DNA of 64,000 nucleotides from Aquanectria penicillioides (lineage: Eukaryota; Ascomycota; Sordariomycetes; Hypocreales; Nectriaceae), in the NCBI GenBank assembly GCA_003415625.1, contig PYIU01000006.1, forward strand, positions 1,798,001 through 1,862,000, written 5' to 3'. Positions 37,661-47,875 of the stretch are shown here, in pieces; within the stretch, counting starts at the first letter, position 1, and each line of letters starts with the position of its first letter. The translations under genes were made by a program, and so were the position numbers. Under the pieces are notes generated by a model, which did not search any database, had not been told where the DNA came from, and saw only the letters and a list, made by a program, of their open reading frames with translations.

Positions 37661-40021
37661 ATCTAACCCTTGTATGCCTATCCATCGCATTCCAAGGCGA
37701 ACCAAGATCAGATAGGGTAACTGAGAAGAGGCAAAAACCTCCCCACAATCTTCAACTTGTGCCCCAAAAACATCCCACGGTCCCCCCCCCCAGATGCTCC
37801 AACTCATCATCCGCCCATTGGCATCCATGCCCTATACTACACATCATATTCGATAGTCCCAACCCCCGTGACCGCCAAAGACGGCACTAAACCAACCAAC
37901 TAACATACCGGTACTTACATTGCGCAGAATCACTGGCACTGGCGTTGGCATAGGGCGGGAAAATAAAATACCCAAAATTTTCATCCTAGAGCAGGCAAGC
38001 AAGCAAGCAAGGCTTTGTTCGTCCCCAACTCCAACGTCACCCCTTCATGCATGCATCGCTGGTTCGCCACGTCAGGCCACACACGCACACAACGCGTGCA
38101 TTTTGCCCACCGCCTGCGCGACCCCTTTCATACCTTGCTGCTTCTATTCAATTTGCTCTCTGCAATCAATTTGGTTTTGGGGGGGGAGGGGGGAGCGGAA
38201 GAACTGGGGTTTGTTCTCTCTGAAGCTGCAGTTCTCCCCCCGTCTGATACACTCTGGCTTTTTTTGGTTGTGTAAGCTCCTTGCCATTTGCCTCATGTCA
38301 TGTACGCGGGTGGATTGAGTGGGGGATAGCGGTGCACTGGTGTGTGGGTTGGAAGGATCCATCCATCAGACCATCCAGGCGGGGCCTTCGCCGTTGAGAC
38401 ATGGAGATGGCATTCAAGAATATGGAGCCGTGTGAGGGAAGTCTTGGAGGGAAAAAAAAGAAGAAAAAAAAAAAGCAAGAGCAAAGAAAGCAATAGGCCA
38501 TGACATCCCACGGGCCTCAGCGTTGCATCGTTCGATGCTTCGGCAGTGGTTCGATGGGCCCGACGGCATTTCAACCGGCGATAATGCCAATTTGCCCCAA
38601 TTTGGCTCAATTTCCACATATAGACAGGTCGGGATGCCGTGGTCATTAGCAACAGGGCCAAACAATGTGGGTGGGCAAGATTGAATTCGAGTCGTCCTCG
38701 CTAAGAAAAAGGAAAAAAAATGAAAAAAAAAAAATGGAAAAAAGTGTAGACAAGTCCCGGGTAGATCCCTTCCAAGCGCTATGCAGGTGGACGTCATACG
38801 GGCAGCTTCGTCGTCCTTTCTGGGAGGTTGGCAGATAAACTAAGTAGGCAACGAGACACACACTCTCGCTCACACGCACGCGCGCAAGGCGGAAAAGGGA
38901 AAAGGCTGTTGCAAGAGTTGGAAGATATGAGAGGGCGCAAGAAAGAGGTTGGGACCCTCTTCAAAGGCGCCATTCATTGACATCACACCCTCTTGCCATT
39001 CAGGTTTTCGCCCCAAGCGCCCTCTCGCCGCCGCCTTGCTCCCCAATCATGAGCCAGCCCGCGCACATCGCAAAGAGGCTGGAAAGCATGTTTGAACCCT
39101 GGTGCGTCCCTTGGGTGTCCTTGACGTCCTCCATGTAGACCTATTGGGTGGATGCCAGCGCGCGCATGTGATGACCTCACGGCGCCCTCCCCCCCCCCCT
39201 CCTCCCCTCAGCACAGTATCGCAGACGGAATAGCGACAAGTGCTACCTCATCGCTGCATCCGGCGGTCTAGATCCAAGTGAAGCATGCTTTGTGGCGATG
39301 GCCTCAAATTTCATGCCTGCAGGCCCGATGATCCCTTCTCCTTCGATTATCCTACAGGTAAAGTCCCCAGCAGCAGCATGTTTTGCAGACTTTGCTCGTG
39401 ATGAATTGGGTCACTCTACAGGGTAGGGTTCAACGATCGCTGCCGGTTGACGCGTCCAACTTTTTTTCATTCCTGCCGTGTCTCATTCCGTTATCTGATA
39501 TTGATCAACTTCGGTTTCGAAGACGAATTTCAGACACTTTTCACGAAGGGTATAGGGTAGGCCATCGTACACGACAAGAAACACTATCAGTAGAGATTCC
39601 TCAACGCTTAAAAGGAGTCACTTGATTCAACATTTGCTTGCTCCTTGAGATCCCAAAACTATACATCAACTAATAGGGTATTTTGTTTCCGATCATGCGT
39701 GCGTCCAGTAACCACAACAACAATGTCTTTTCATTCTCCCCTGTTTCGACCCTCCAACACCCCCAACCTGGCTGATCAATCATCAACCACCTTCTTTTCG
39801 TTGTCTCGTCCTCCGGTATCACCGACGCCTTCAGAAAAAATTTCCCAATTGCGGCACTGCCGCCAACGGTACTGCTTTCTCCACTGAGAGAGAGCTACCT
39901 TTCGACCCTATCGAAAGGTAGCGAGAGATCTCGGTCCAGATTTGTATTTCCCAGCCCGTCCCCGTAACCAGCCTGACCACTGAATAACCGACATCCCAAA
40001 AACACATTAAACTATCATTAA

Positions 40022-41976
40022 TCATCTCCATAGGTCCCGGCTGGCTCGTGATTCCCCCCCGCTGCTGTGCGGTCGCCATGATTCTGACAACTCGTTGTCA
40101 TACCCATTGCCATTTGCTTCATGGCCTGGGACGGCCAAGAACCCTCCGGTGCCATTGCCTACCATGATACTTCGTCGAGCCTCTCCTCGATCCCACCCGG
40201 ACCCTGTCACATCGGCTGCCAGCCCATAGCTGCTAACCGGCCGATGGGAGGGCGTCGGTGCCGTGAATGTATCAACTCGGGCAAAATTCCACTTGCCAAA
40301 TTCGTCGCTCTTGGTGAAAACCTCGAGGGTGTGGGTCGGGGGTGGTGAGTTATGGCGTCGAGCGGCGAAGGGGTTGTTTGAGCTGAGCCGATGGCTTGCA
40401 GGTGCATTCGAAACGGGTCGTCGTGGAGCAGCAAAAGGCGAGCCGTTGGCGGAAGGTGGCGCGAGGCCGAATCCTGGACTTGACTTTATGGAGGAGTTGG
40501 AGCTGGAGCGAACATGACCACCAGCAAAAGCTGCGTTCGGGGGCGGGAGTCCTTGAAGCTGGTCCGGGAATGTGTCGTCGTGTACATAGAGGCGGCGTAG
40601 ACGAGGGAAGCCGCCGCACATGATAGACGTGGCAAGGTAGGTGTAGTAGCCGGCTGTGACACTGGAGAAGGCGCCAGCAGCCGTTCCGGAAATTTCAAAT
40701 CGAAGTGTGTCCAAGGTGCGAGACGCCATTGGACGAACGCCAGAACCGTGGGGGAAGTGATCCATGACATTGGTCTGAATAGCCAGTGTTTTGAGTGATG
40801 AGGCCATGGTCAGGATTTCCTGCAAGTTCGAAGGATGGACACCTGTATCCTTGAGCGTCAACACTCTTAAAGCCTGTTGCGTCTTCTGCCAAGCCAGGTA
40901 TTCCAGAAGTCCCCGAACAGTCACACGCGGCGTGTCCTTGAGGACAAGCTCCTTTAAAGGAGGAAGAGTCGAGAGGCCGTCGGCGGAGGACAAGACCTCG
41001 TCGGTGAGAGTAGGCGTTTCTGAGACCTTCAACGCCTGAAGGTTGGGCAGGCCACCTAAGACTGCTCGGATAGTGACGGGGTCAACATTGAGATTGTTAA
41101 TCTCCAGAACCTCGAGACGTGGCCAAATCTGACCGGATGCTAGCATGGCGAAGCTTCGCTCAGATCCTCCATTATAAGTCATTTTCCGCAAGTTGGGACA
41201 ACGGGCCTGGACCTCGAGTCGCAAGGTAGCATAGTTAGGGTCGTCGCAGAACATGCCCTCGGGTAAATCGACATAGCGCAGGTTGGGCAGGACGGCGATG
41301 GTCTGGGCAAGCTCGACATGACAAGATTCGCGGAGCATATATGGCATCTTGAGGTATTCGACTAGCTTCCCGATTTCGGGTTGGGTCGTCACGGACGGTG
41401 CGGCGGAGCAGTCGCAGGCGAACCTGGGCGGATCTTCGGGATGCCATTGCGGTCGAATCGGGACTTCTTCTTGCGTTTCTCGGCTAGCCATGCCTCGCGG
41501 GGGCAGTAGTGGACAGGGTCGATGCGGACGCTATGATACCTGCATGCGGGTGAGGAACCTGGTCAGTGACATGGTCTCGCAGTAACACGTCGCAATGCCA
41601 TGGACTTGATCCAACAGCGAATGCAAACTTACAAAGCCCTCACGGCGATCGATCGCCAAGTGCGGCAAACGCCGGCGCAATGGGACAGGTCGCGCAGGTC
41701 GCAAAGCATGCAGACCGAGCCGCTGGTGGCAGCGCTGGCCTCGCATGAATCGAAGCTCTCATCGCGTGCGTGCGGGCAAACAAAGGCGAAAATGCGCTCG
41801 AGGACGGCAAGAGGGAGGAGTGCAAGGAGCTGAGAGGATTGGAAGCTAGGCGGGAAGAGCGGCGGAGGAGCAACAAGGTCGTCTGGGAGAGAGAAGGAAT
41901 CGGAGCCGCTGCTTTGTGAGTCGTGCTTCTTGCTCTTGCTCTTGCTCTTGCTCTTACGGCGGAAAGAGAACCGCAT
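40022..41976 (-). CDS. F-box/leucine-rich-repeat protein (frame broken, probable indels)
   Basis: Probable substrate receptor of an SCF ubiquitin ligase. Exon 1 (41633-41976) has a basic SKSKSKSKK N-terminus. The F-box-like core, LLPLAVLERIFAFVCP, begins near residue 52, followed by the Cys-rich CMLCDLRDLSHC. Intron 41540-41632 (GTAAGT/GCAG) leads into LYHSVRIDPVHYCPREAW, as in fungal orthologues. Exon 2 carries LRR-like repeats (LRYVDLPEGMF, LEVLEINNLNVD, LQALKVSET, LKELVLKDT, LRVLTLKDTG). It ends in a Ser/Pro-rich tail of about 130 residues. Between about 41440 and 41365 conserved sequence jumps frames: RFDRNGIP, then QVRLRLLRRTVRDDP, then EIGKLVEYLKMPYM. As written, translation stops at 41389-41391. 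Adding one C at each of four short C runs restores one frame, and the total then becomes divisible by three. Probable assembly error; a pseudogene is the alternative. Confidence 0.8.
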
Positions 41977-43721
41977 GGCTTGGCGGTGACCCTAGATACC
42001 TCACCTAGGCGGTATGCAAGGCAAGGCAGGTAGGTAGGTCGAAGGCTGGGTTGTAAGGTTGGTTGTAGGATGCGATATGTGGGAAAAAAACAGGTTGGAT
42101 GCGGGCGTCTGTGACCAAGACCGAGACCTAGACTGGGGTTGGGGATTGGGATCGGGATCGGGATGTGGAAGAGGTAGAAGAAGAAGGAATGGGAAAAGAG
42201 TACAAGAGAAGGAGACAGGGAGGGAAAAAAAAAGAAAAAAGAAGGAGATGAAGAAGAATGAGAGGAAGAAAGAACACTGATGGACCTAGGTAAGCGTCGT
42301 TACGGCAGGTTGGTAGGTACGCAGTTGGTATAATAAAGAGGAGTCAAAGGCGAAGAGGAGGGGAGGACGCAGGAGGGAGGAGAGGGCGAGGAGGGGAGTT
42401 GAAAGAGCAGCGCGCAGAGGCGTGTCGTCTATCCAATGGACCAGGGTCAGGTACAAGCCAGGAGAGTAGCCTCAGCCGGGCATCTCGACTGGGAAGCTCC
42501 CCAAGTTTAGCCCGTCCGCCGTCCCGCCTTTGTACTCAGCGAGTAGAACAACTGTTCTGTACCCAAATACCTGGCGGCGCGATGCCGGTGCCAGGGCTGC
42601 AAGTGGGAGGGAGGCACGAGACAAGCTCCCGATGCGTGGCCTGTCGCTGTCGCTGTCACTACTGCTGCTGTCGCCGCTCTAAATCCTTCGGCGAACAGGG
42701 ACCTGGGCAGCACGTATGTAATGGGGGGGATTTGCGGATTTGTGGATTGGGGAGCTGAGCAAATGCAAATGGTGGGTGCAGCGGGTCATCGTGGGTGGTT
42801 CTCGCTCGCTCGCCCCCCCCGGCCGCTGAATGCCTGCCAAGCTGCCTCTACCAAGGCCTGACACCCAACGGTGCCTCTCTACCCCCTTGTAAGGTACCTG
42901 AAAATACCAAATACCCGCCAGGCACAGAGCAGGTGCCCAAAAAAGCCAACTCGAGAGGCGCATCCCGTCTTTGGCCTCTGGCCAGTGGCCAATAGAGCGT
43001 ATTGAATGCTTCCCGCCGAACCAGTGAATGATGGCGACTTAGCGACCCCCTTTTGACCCGCAAATAGAGGCTGAGTGGCGCTGAAAACTGACTTGACTTT
43101 GTTGAATTGACCTGACTTTGACTTGCGGGTACAATGGGTTCCAGTTCCTGGTATCTACTAACCTAGGTACTGACCTTAGCACGAACCTGTACTCAACCAC
43201 TACTTTCAGGCGGGGGAGGGGGTCTTTGTTCTTGTCACTTCTTCTTCTAGGTGCTTCGTCTTTCACAGGGCTGGTACTACTAACCTCCCCCCCGGTCCCC
43301 CCCCGTTGGAGGTGGCCCGTTCGCTGGTAGGGCCGTTACAGGCCTGGGCAAGCGCGTTGATCTGGGCCGGCCTGTGCTTAGTATTGGGCTTGGTGCGCTA
43401 TGCCGGATGCCCTCTAAGGTACGGACTACTGGGCCCTCCATCCCTCCCCCATTCTGGAATCAAAGCCGGGAGCGTATGGGAACAAAGAACGTAGAGGCTG
43501 GATGACCACCACACAGCCTAATTGCTTCCGGAATAGGCTTGTTTGGGTTGCTAAGGAAATTGGAAAGGGGAAGCGGGAGTTAGTGACACAGATGGCATAC
43601 ACGTCCGTCCTAACTTTGTTAACTTCTAACGTAAGAATGCGTGTTTCGCTTCTTGAAATATTGCTACAAGTCAATCACCGTAACCAAGAAGGAGTCGGGA
43701 CATCTCATCCTCAATTTACCA

Positions 43722-43725
<4 letters not shown>

Positions 43726-43787
<62 letters not shown>
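43726..43787. repeat. AC dinucleotide microsatellite, 31 units
   Basis: 62 uninterrupted bases of AC repeat. It yields spurious Thr-His and Val-Cys frames. Confidence 0.95.
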
Positions 43788-43790
<3 letters not shown>

Positions 43791-44058
43791 AACGCAAATG
43801 CAAAGACCTTAGATTCGTGTCCATGTCCACGTGTAGTCGCATCAGAGCCAACAGCGGATACCTTCTCTTGGCTGTAACATAAAGCCAAGTCAGATATATA
43901 CAGCCACATGTGGATTCCATTCTCCATCCAAGGGGGAGCAGGTGGCAAGCCGCATAATCAAATGGACGGCCCAGCCAACCCTTTGATATTCAGCTCCCGC
44001 CGAGGCGCATTTTTCTCCCCAAGAACCCGCGCTTCTCAAACGCCAATGCGCCCAAGGA

Positions 44059-44107
44059 CTAGGTAGGTACCTAGGTAGAGACGGCGATGCGCAAGGTACC
44101 TACCTAG
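44059..44107. repeat. 14-bp perfect inverted repeat of CTAGGTAGGTACCT
   Basis: Arms at 44059-44072 and 44094-44107 are exact reverse complements with a 21-bp spacer. Related CCTAGGTAGGTA sequences recur at 31555-31570, 42003-42040 and 49736-49751. Confidence 0.8.
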
Positions 44108-44563
44108 GTATCCATGTCACATGAACTACCGATTCTTGTAATCCCGCAACAGCCAAGATGTTTCTGAGAGCATTGATCATGTTTGACCGCCGCTGCCCTC
44201 TTCCAGGTGTTCCAAGCTTTTCTTTCCTTCCCCCCTGTTCCTCTGTTATTATTGTTTTAGGACGGATTCTCTTGTCAACCTTGTTTCCACGCGTCCTCCT
44301 CCATTCACTCGTCACTCCATCCCGGCACCTACTTTTTCAATGTGGTGTTGCATCTTAGTGCAACGTCTTTTTTCCCCCCTTCCCTTCCCAGCCCTCCCAC
44401 CACCACTGCAACATATCCACCATTCGCACATATCCCATAGCCCCCCCTGAGCGTGTCAATGGCTTTCATTCTTCGTTCAGAACCCTCAGATCCAGACCGC
44501 GCACTCTCCTCACTCAGATATTTGTTCTTGCACACGGACGCACACATGCGGACACTCACGCAA

Positions 44564-44600
44564 ACACTCACACTCACACTCACACTCACACTCACACACA
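44564..44600. repeat. ACACTC hexanucleotide array
   Basis: About six tandem ACACTC units running into an AC stretch. Confidence 0.85.
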
Positions 44601-45687
44601 TGTGCACACAGACGCTTGGCCTCTAGGTGACCTCCCTCCCGTCCCTTGTTGGCTCGTGATCAGCACTAGCGTCATAGGTCGGGATGACGGGGGGAGGGGA
44701 GAGAGGGACCTGGGGGACCCTCCATTCTGATACTCAACCCCTGATTGATGTCTGATACTCCCGTCCGTCTGCTCCGCTCCAGGCCCGCCAGCGCCGTCGA
44801 ACCAATCGCCCTTGTCGTGCGGAATTCCATTTCTCGGCCGGCGCACCGGACCCTTCGTTCTGTGCCAAATGGAATATTACACGCGAAAGCCAAGCGCAAG
44901 AATTCGAACCCACCCGCGATCCCCTAATATTTAATGTCATGCCGAATGCCACCCTTTCCCACCCTTCCCCGGCCTCTCGTAAACAAGATCACCAAATGTC
45001 CCCAGCGGCCCATGTCAACCCTTCTACTTTTACTCCTACCCCGTCCTCCCCGTGCGCACATGCACAGGCGTACCAAAGTTGTACACTCTTGTAGCGTCCC
45101 TACAGACGCAAAGTGACGCGTAAATTAGTGTAGATGCGTCTGCAGCAATGCCAAGGCCAACAAATTGTCCGCTCCCAGGTCCCGGGGTCTAAATCACTGG
45201 CATGCGCTGCCCCCCTCCCTTCCATGCGCCAGAACAAAGGAAAGCCAAAGAATGCAGCTCTTTGTCCTGCTGCTGGTTTCAAGAGCGTCTATCAACCTCT
45301 TGGCCCTGACCAAAGGCCCGGCTCCTTGCATTTCGAGGCGTCTTCTCTTTGTCCACTTGAACCTTGGCGTATGCGGGCCAGTCGCCAACGTAAGCCACCG
45401 GCCAATTCAAGCGCCTACTCGCGCCTGGTCACCACCGTTTCTTGACAAGGCATGGAGTTGCATCGCCCCCTTCCCATGCATCTATTCGGTGACGTTGTTC
45501 GCATCTTCACCAATATTTGAACCGCTATGCGTCGCCTCATCCACTCCTTCATCGTGCACTTCATCCACCTGAAGCTGTCCGGCTCATTGTTCTTTCATTC
45601 CTTCATTCGTTTATTCATTCAGAAAAACCATCAAAATCTCCACTTTTTTTTCTTCTTCAGCAGATACATCAATTACAATCGTCTACT

Positions 45688-45745
45688 GCTTTTACTATAG
45701 AGTCAAAAGGTCAAAAACAAGGTTTTTGACTCTAGAGTAAAAAGC
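45688..45745. terminator. AT-rich hairpin downstream of the elongase gene
   Basis: Arms near 45689-45707 (TTTTACTATAGAGTCAAAA) and 45724-45743 (TTTTGACTCTAGAGTAAAAA) are near-perfect reverse complements around about 16 bases. It lies about 540 bp beyond the elongase stop. A role in transcript ending is only a guess. Confidence 0.35.
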
Positions 45746-46282
45746 CTGATGCTTCTATCATACATACAGTAGTCAGCGAAGAGTGATTACAAGGGTTCTA
45801 GGTAGATCGTCGTAGCCTGGGCCGCCTAGCTCACGCTTGTCGCAACTCCGGCCCAGACTTTTTGGTTTGGTCCCATTACAACCCTGCCCATCCTGCCATA
45901 ATGCCCCATGTTCGCCAGGGAAACAAGAAATCCATACAAGACCGTCCTCGCCAACCGCCCCGTCATTAAGACCGCCCACATACACCATATTACTTCTCCA
46001 AGGAGCCGCCTCCCGAGGGGCAATCTCCACAACCCCAAGATGCAACGCAAAACAAACAGAAATCTCCAAACCAACTGTTTATATGTACGTGTCCATGTCG
46101 TTCGAGGTGTGCTTTAGATCCAACCTCCTTTTCACGTCACCGTCGAGCAGAGCTGAGCTCATCATCCGATGCCCTCTGGGGCTGCATCCTCAGGGGGGTA
46201 CTGGCCGCAGGCGCCTAGACGATTCGCCCAACACGCTCTTCCGCCACGCCACACCATTGCTGGCAATGCTATGGCAGTTTGC

Positions 46283-47537
46283 TTAGGCCTTGCGGGATCG
46301 GGTGGTGACACCGTTGGTCTTGGCACCTGTGGAGGTGGCGCCGTTGGAGTGACCGTTGGCCTTGGACTTGATGGGGGTGGTAGTCAGGTCGGGGAGAGGG
46401 GCCTGGCTCATTCGTCGAAGGCTCTTGCGGGTGGTGTTGCTCGACTTGCCATCACGCTTGTAGGTGGCGAGGTAGAACGAGATGAAGAGGACGAGGTACG
46501 AGCTGAGGATGGCAATACCAGAGAAGGCAGCAAACTCCTCACCGGCGCAGCGACCGGCGTTGGGCATCCAGGGCCAGTAGGTCGAAGTGAAGTAGGTGTA
46601 CGAGGCAAAGTAGACAAAGCCTGAGTACGGTCAGTTTCCAATACCTCAAATCTCATATGTGCTGAGGCATGGGGCGGAGCTTACCGAGATCGATGATGAA
46701 CTGGATGATCTGGATTCGAGTGACCCACTCCTTCCACCAGATGCGGATGCCACGAGCGCTCTGGAAGTAGTACCAGTACATGACAACGTGAACGAACAGG
46801 TTCAGGGTGATGGGGACCCAAGAGACCGAGGTAGATCCAATGAGCTGGGTGTAGCAGAGGAGGGCGGTGGCGCCATGGTGGTAGCAGTGAAGGAAAGCTT
46901 GATTTCAGTGTTAGTCGCTGATAGACGGGACGGCGGTATATGGGACCGTGAAGTGGGACGTACTGAGAGGCTTCTTCTTGAGGAACAGGAAGACAGTGTC
47001 AAGGAGCTCAAGGTACTTGGTGAGGTAGGTGAGCTGAAGAAAAAAAAAAGTTAGTTTTGAAGTCCCACACAGCCAAGGGAGAAGAACCCGAGCTGAACAA
47101 AAAAGCCAGACTTACATAGTACAGGACAACCAGGGCTGAGTCCAGCCCCCATCAACGTGGCAGATGGCGTAGAAGATACCGTGTCGAACGACAGTGGGTA
47201 GAAGCTGCTCAATGTAGAGAGCCAGAAGGGCGGCGCTGATAATGGTCAAGTAGAGGTTGTGGATCAGGAACAGCGTCTTGAGCTTGAAAGGCTCGCGGTT
47301 GCGCATGAGCTCACGGCCACCGAAGATGACGAGGTAGTAGATGACGATGAAGATGGAAGTCGACTTGAGGGTCGACATGGGCGTCTCGAAGGGGACAAAC
47401 TCGAACTGGTCGACGGGGTATCCCACGACGGCGGTCCATGCCTTGTCGAAGATGGGCCAGAGGTGGATGCCGAAGGGACGGTCGAGAGTAGGCAGCGGCA
47501 GCTGCTCGTAGAAGGTGGCGGGGGCCGAGGACGACAT
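46283..47537 (-). CDS. ELO-family very-long-chain fatty acid elongase (one-base frameshift)
   Basis: ER membrane 3-ketoacyl-CoA synthase that condenses malonyl-CoA with long acyl-CoA and feeds sphingolipid synthesis; fungal Elo2/Elo3 (Fen1/Sur4) type. Exons: 47116-47537, 46964-47033, 46685-46897 and 46283-46620, all GT-AG. The catalytic histidine box reads FLHCYHHGA at the start of exon 3 (about 166-174). [20 protein letters not shown] precedes it, and [21 protein letters not shown] follows. Several hydrophobic segments are consistent with about seven membrane spans. The C-terminus is basic ([10 protein letters not shown]...TRSRKA), plausibly containing an ER-retention signal. In exon 1, after GGWTQP, the sequence reads WLSCTM* instead of the family's LVVLYY. 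One extra C in the CCC at 47133-47135 restores it, and the exon sum (1043 nt) then becomes 1044, giving 347 aa. Probable assembly error. Confidence 0.9.
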
Positions 47538-47875
47538 GTTGGGCAGACAGACGATCCAGTCGATTCAAGGGGTACGACGAGTTTTCGGGAATTGAGGAAA
47601 AGTTGGAAGAGTTGGTTGTCGCGAGGTGGCTTTGGTGAGGGACGCAACAGAGCCGAGGCGATGCGACGGATGGCACGGGGAGGCGGGCAAAAGAGACAAG
47701 GAATGACAAGAAGAGAAAGGAAATCTCCTGAGAGAGGGAAGGAGGAGGGAGGACGGGAGGACGAATGCCAGAGAAACGGCGATTGAGGGAAGAAGAAGAG
47801 TAGAAGAGAAGGGGAGGCGAGGAGGAGGAAAAGGACGAGGAAGAAAAAGGATTATTTGGGGCAGGAGACGCGGCG
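47538..47875 (-). promoter_or_regulatory. Elongase leader, pyrimidine-rich, ATG-free
   Basis: On the minus strand the 338 bases before the start codon contain no ATG and are dominated by C/T (CCTCCTCCTC, TTCTCTTCTACTC). This is typical of fungal 5' leaders and core promoters. The transcription start cannot be read. Confidence 0.4.

Larger units (their letters stand above)
26951..40021. other. 13-kb gene-empty tract of ordinary composition
   Basis: No frame in this 13-kb tract shows a recognisable domain. The many open frames (up to ~265 codons, such as 27341-28138) overlap on opposite strands and are explained by GC-rich or repeated sequence. It is not AT-rich and shows no RIP signature. Contents include a 9-bp tandem array at 27940-28002, a C13 run at 28571-28583, a T27 run at 36357-36383, ACTC, GTGTTGGTG and CT microsatellites, and repeated pyrimidine-rich blocks. 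The bases just right of 26950 form a pyrimidine-rich (minus-strand) leader for the gene at 25772. Confidence 0.55.
41977..46282. other. Intergenic between F-box gene and elongase
   Basis: About 4.3 kb, no convincing gene. The sequence near 42160-42400 is purine-rich on plus (pyrimidine-rich leader for the minus-strand F-box gene). It also contains a 31-unit AC microsatellite, an ACACTC array, several CCTAGGTAGGTA motifs including a 14-bp palindrome pair, and a hairpin at 45688-45745. Confidence 0.55.

Noticed and set aside
43502..43948. Frames with HTHTHT or CVCVCV
   Set aside because: Generated by the 31-unit AC microsatellite.
44880..44915. tRNA-like T-loop (GGTTCGAATTC on the minus strand)
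   Set aside because: The flanking bases do not pair as a T-stem, and no anticodon or acceptor stem can be assembled.
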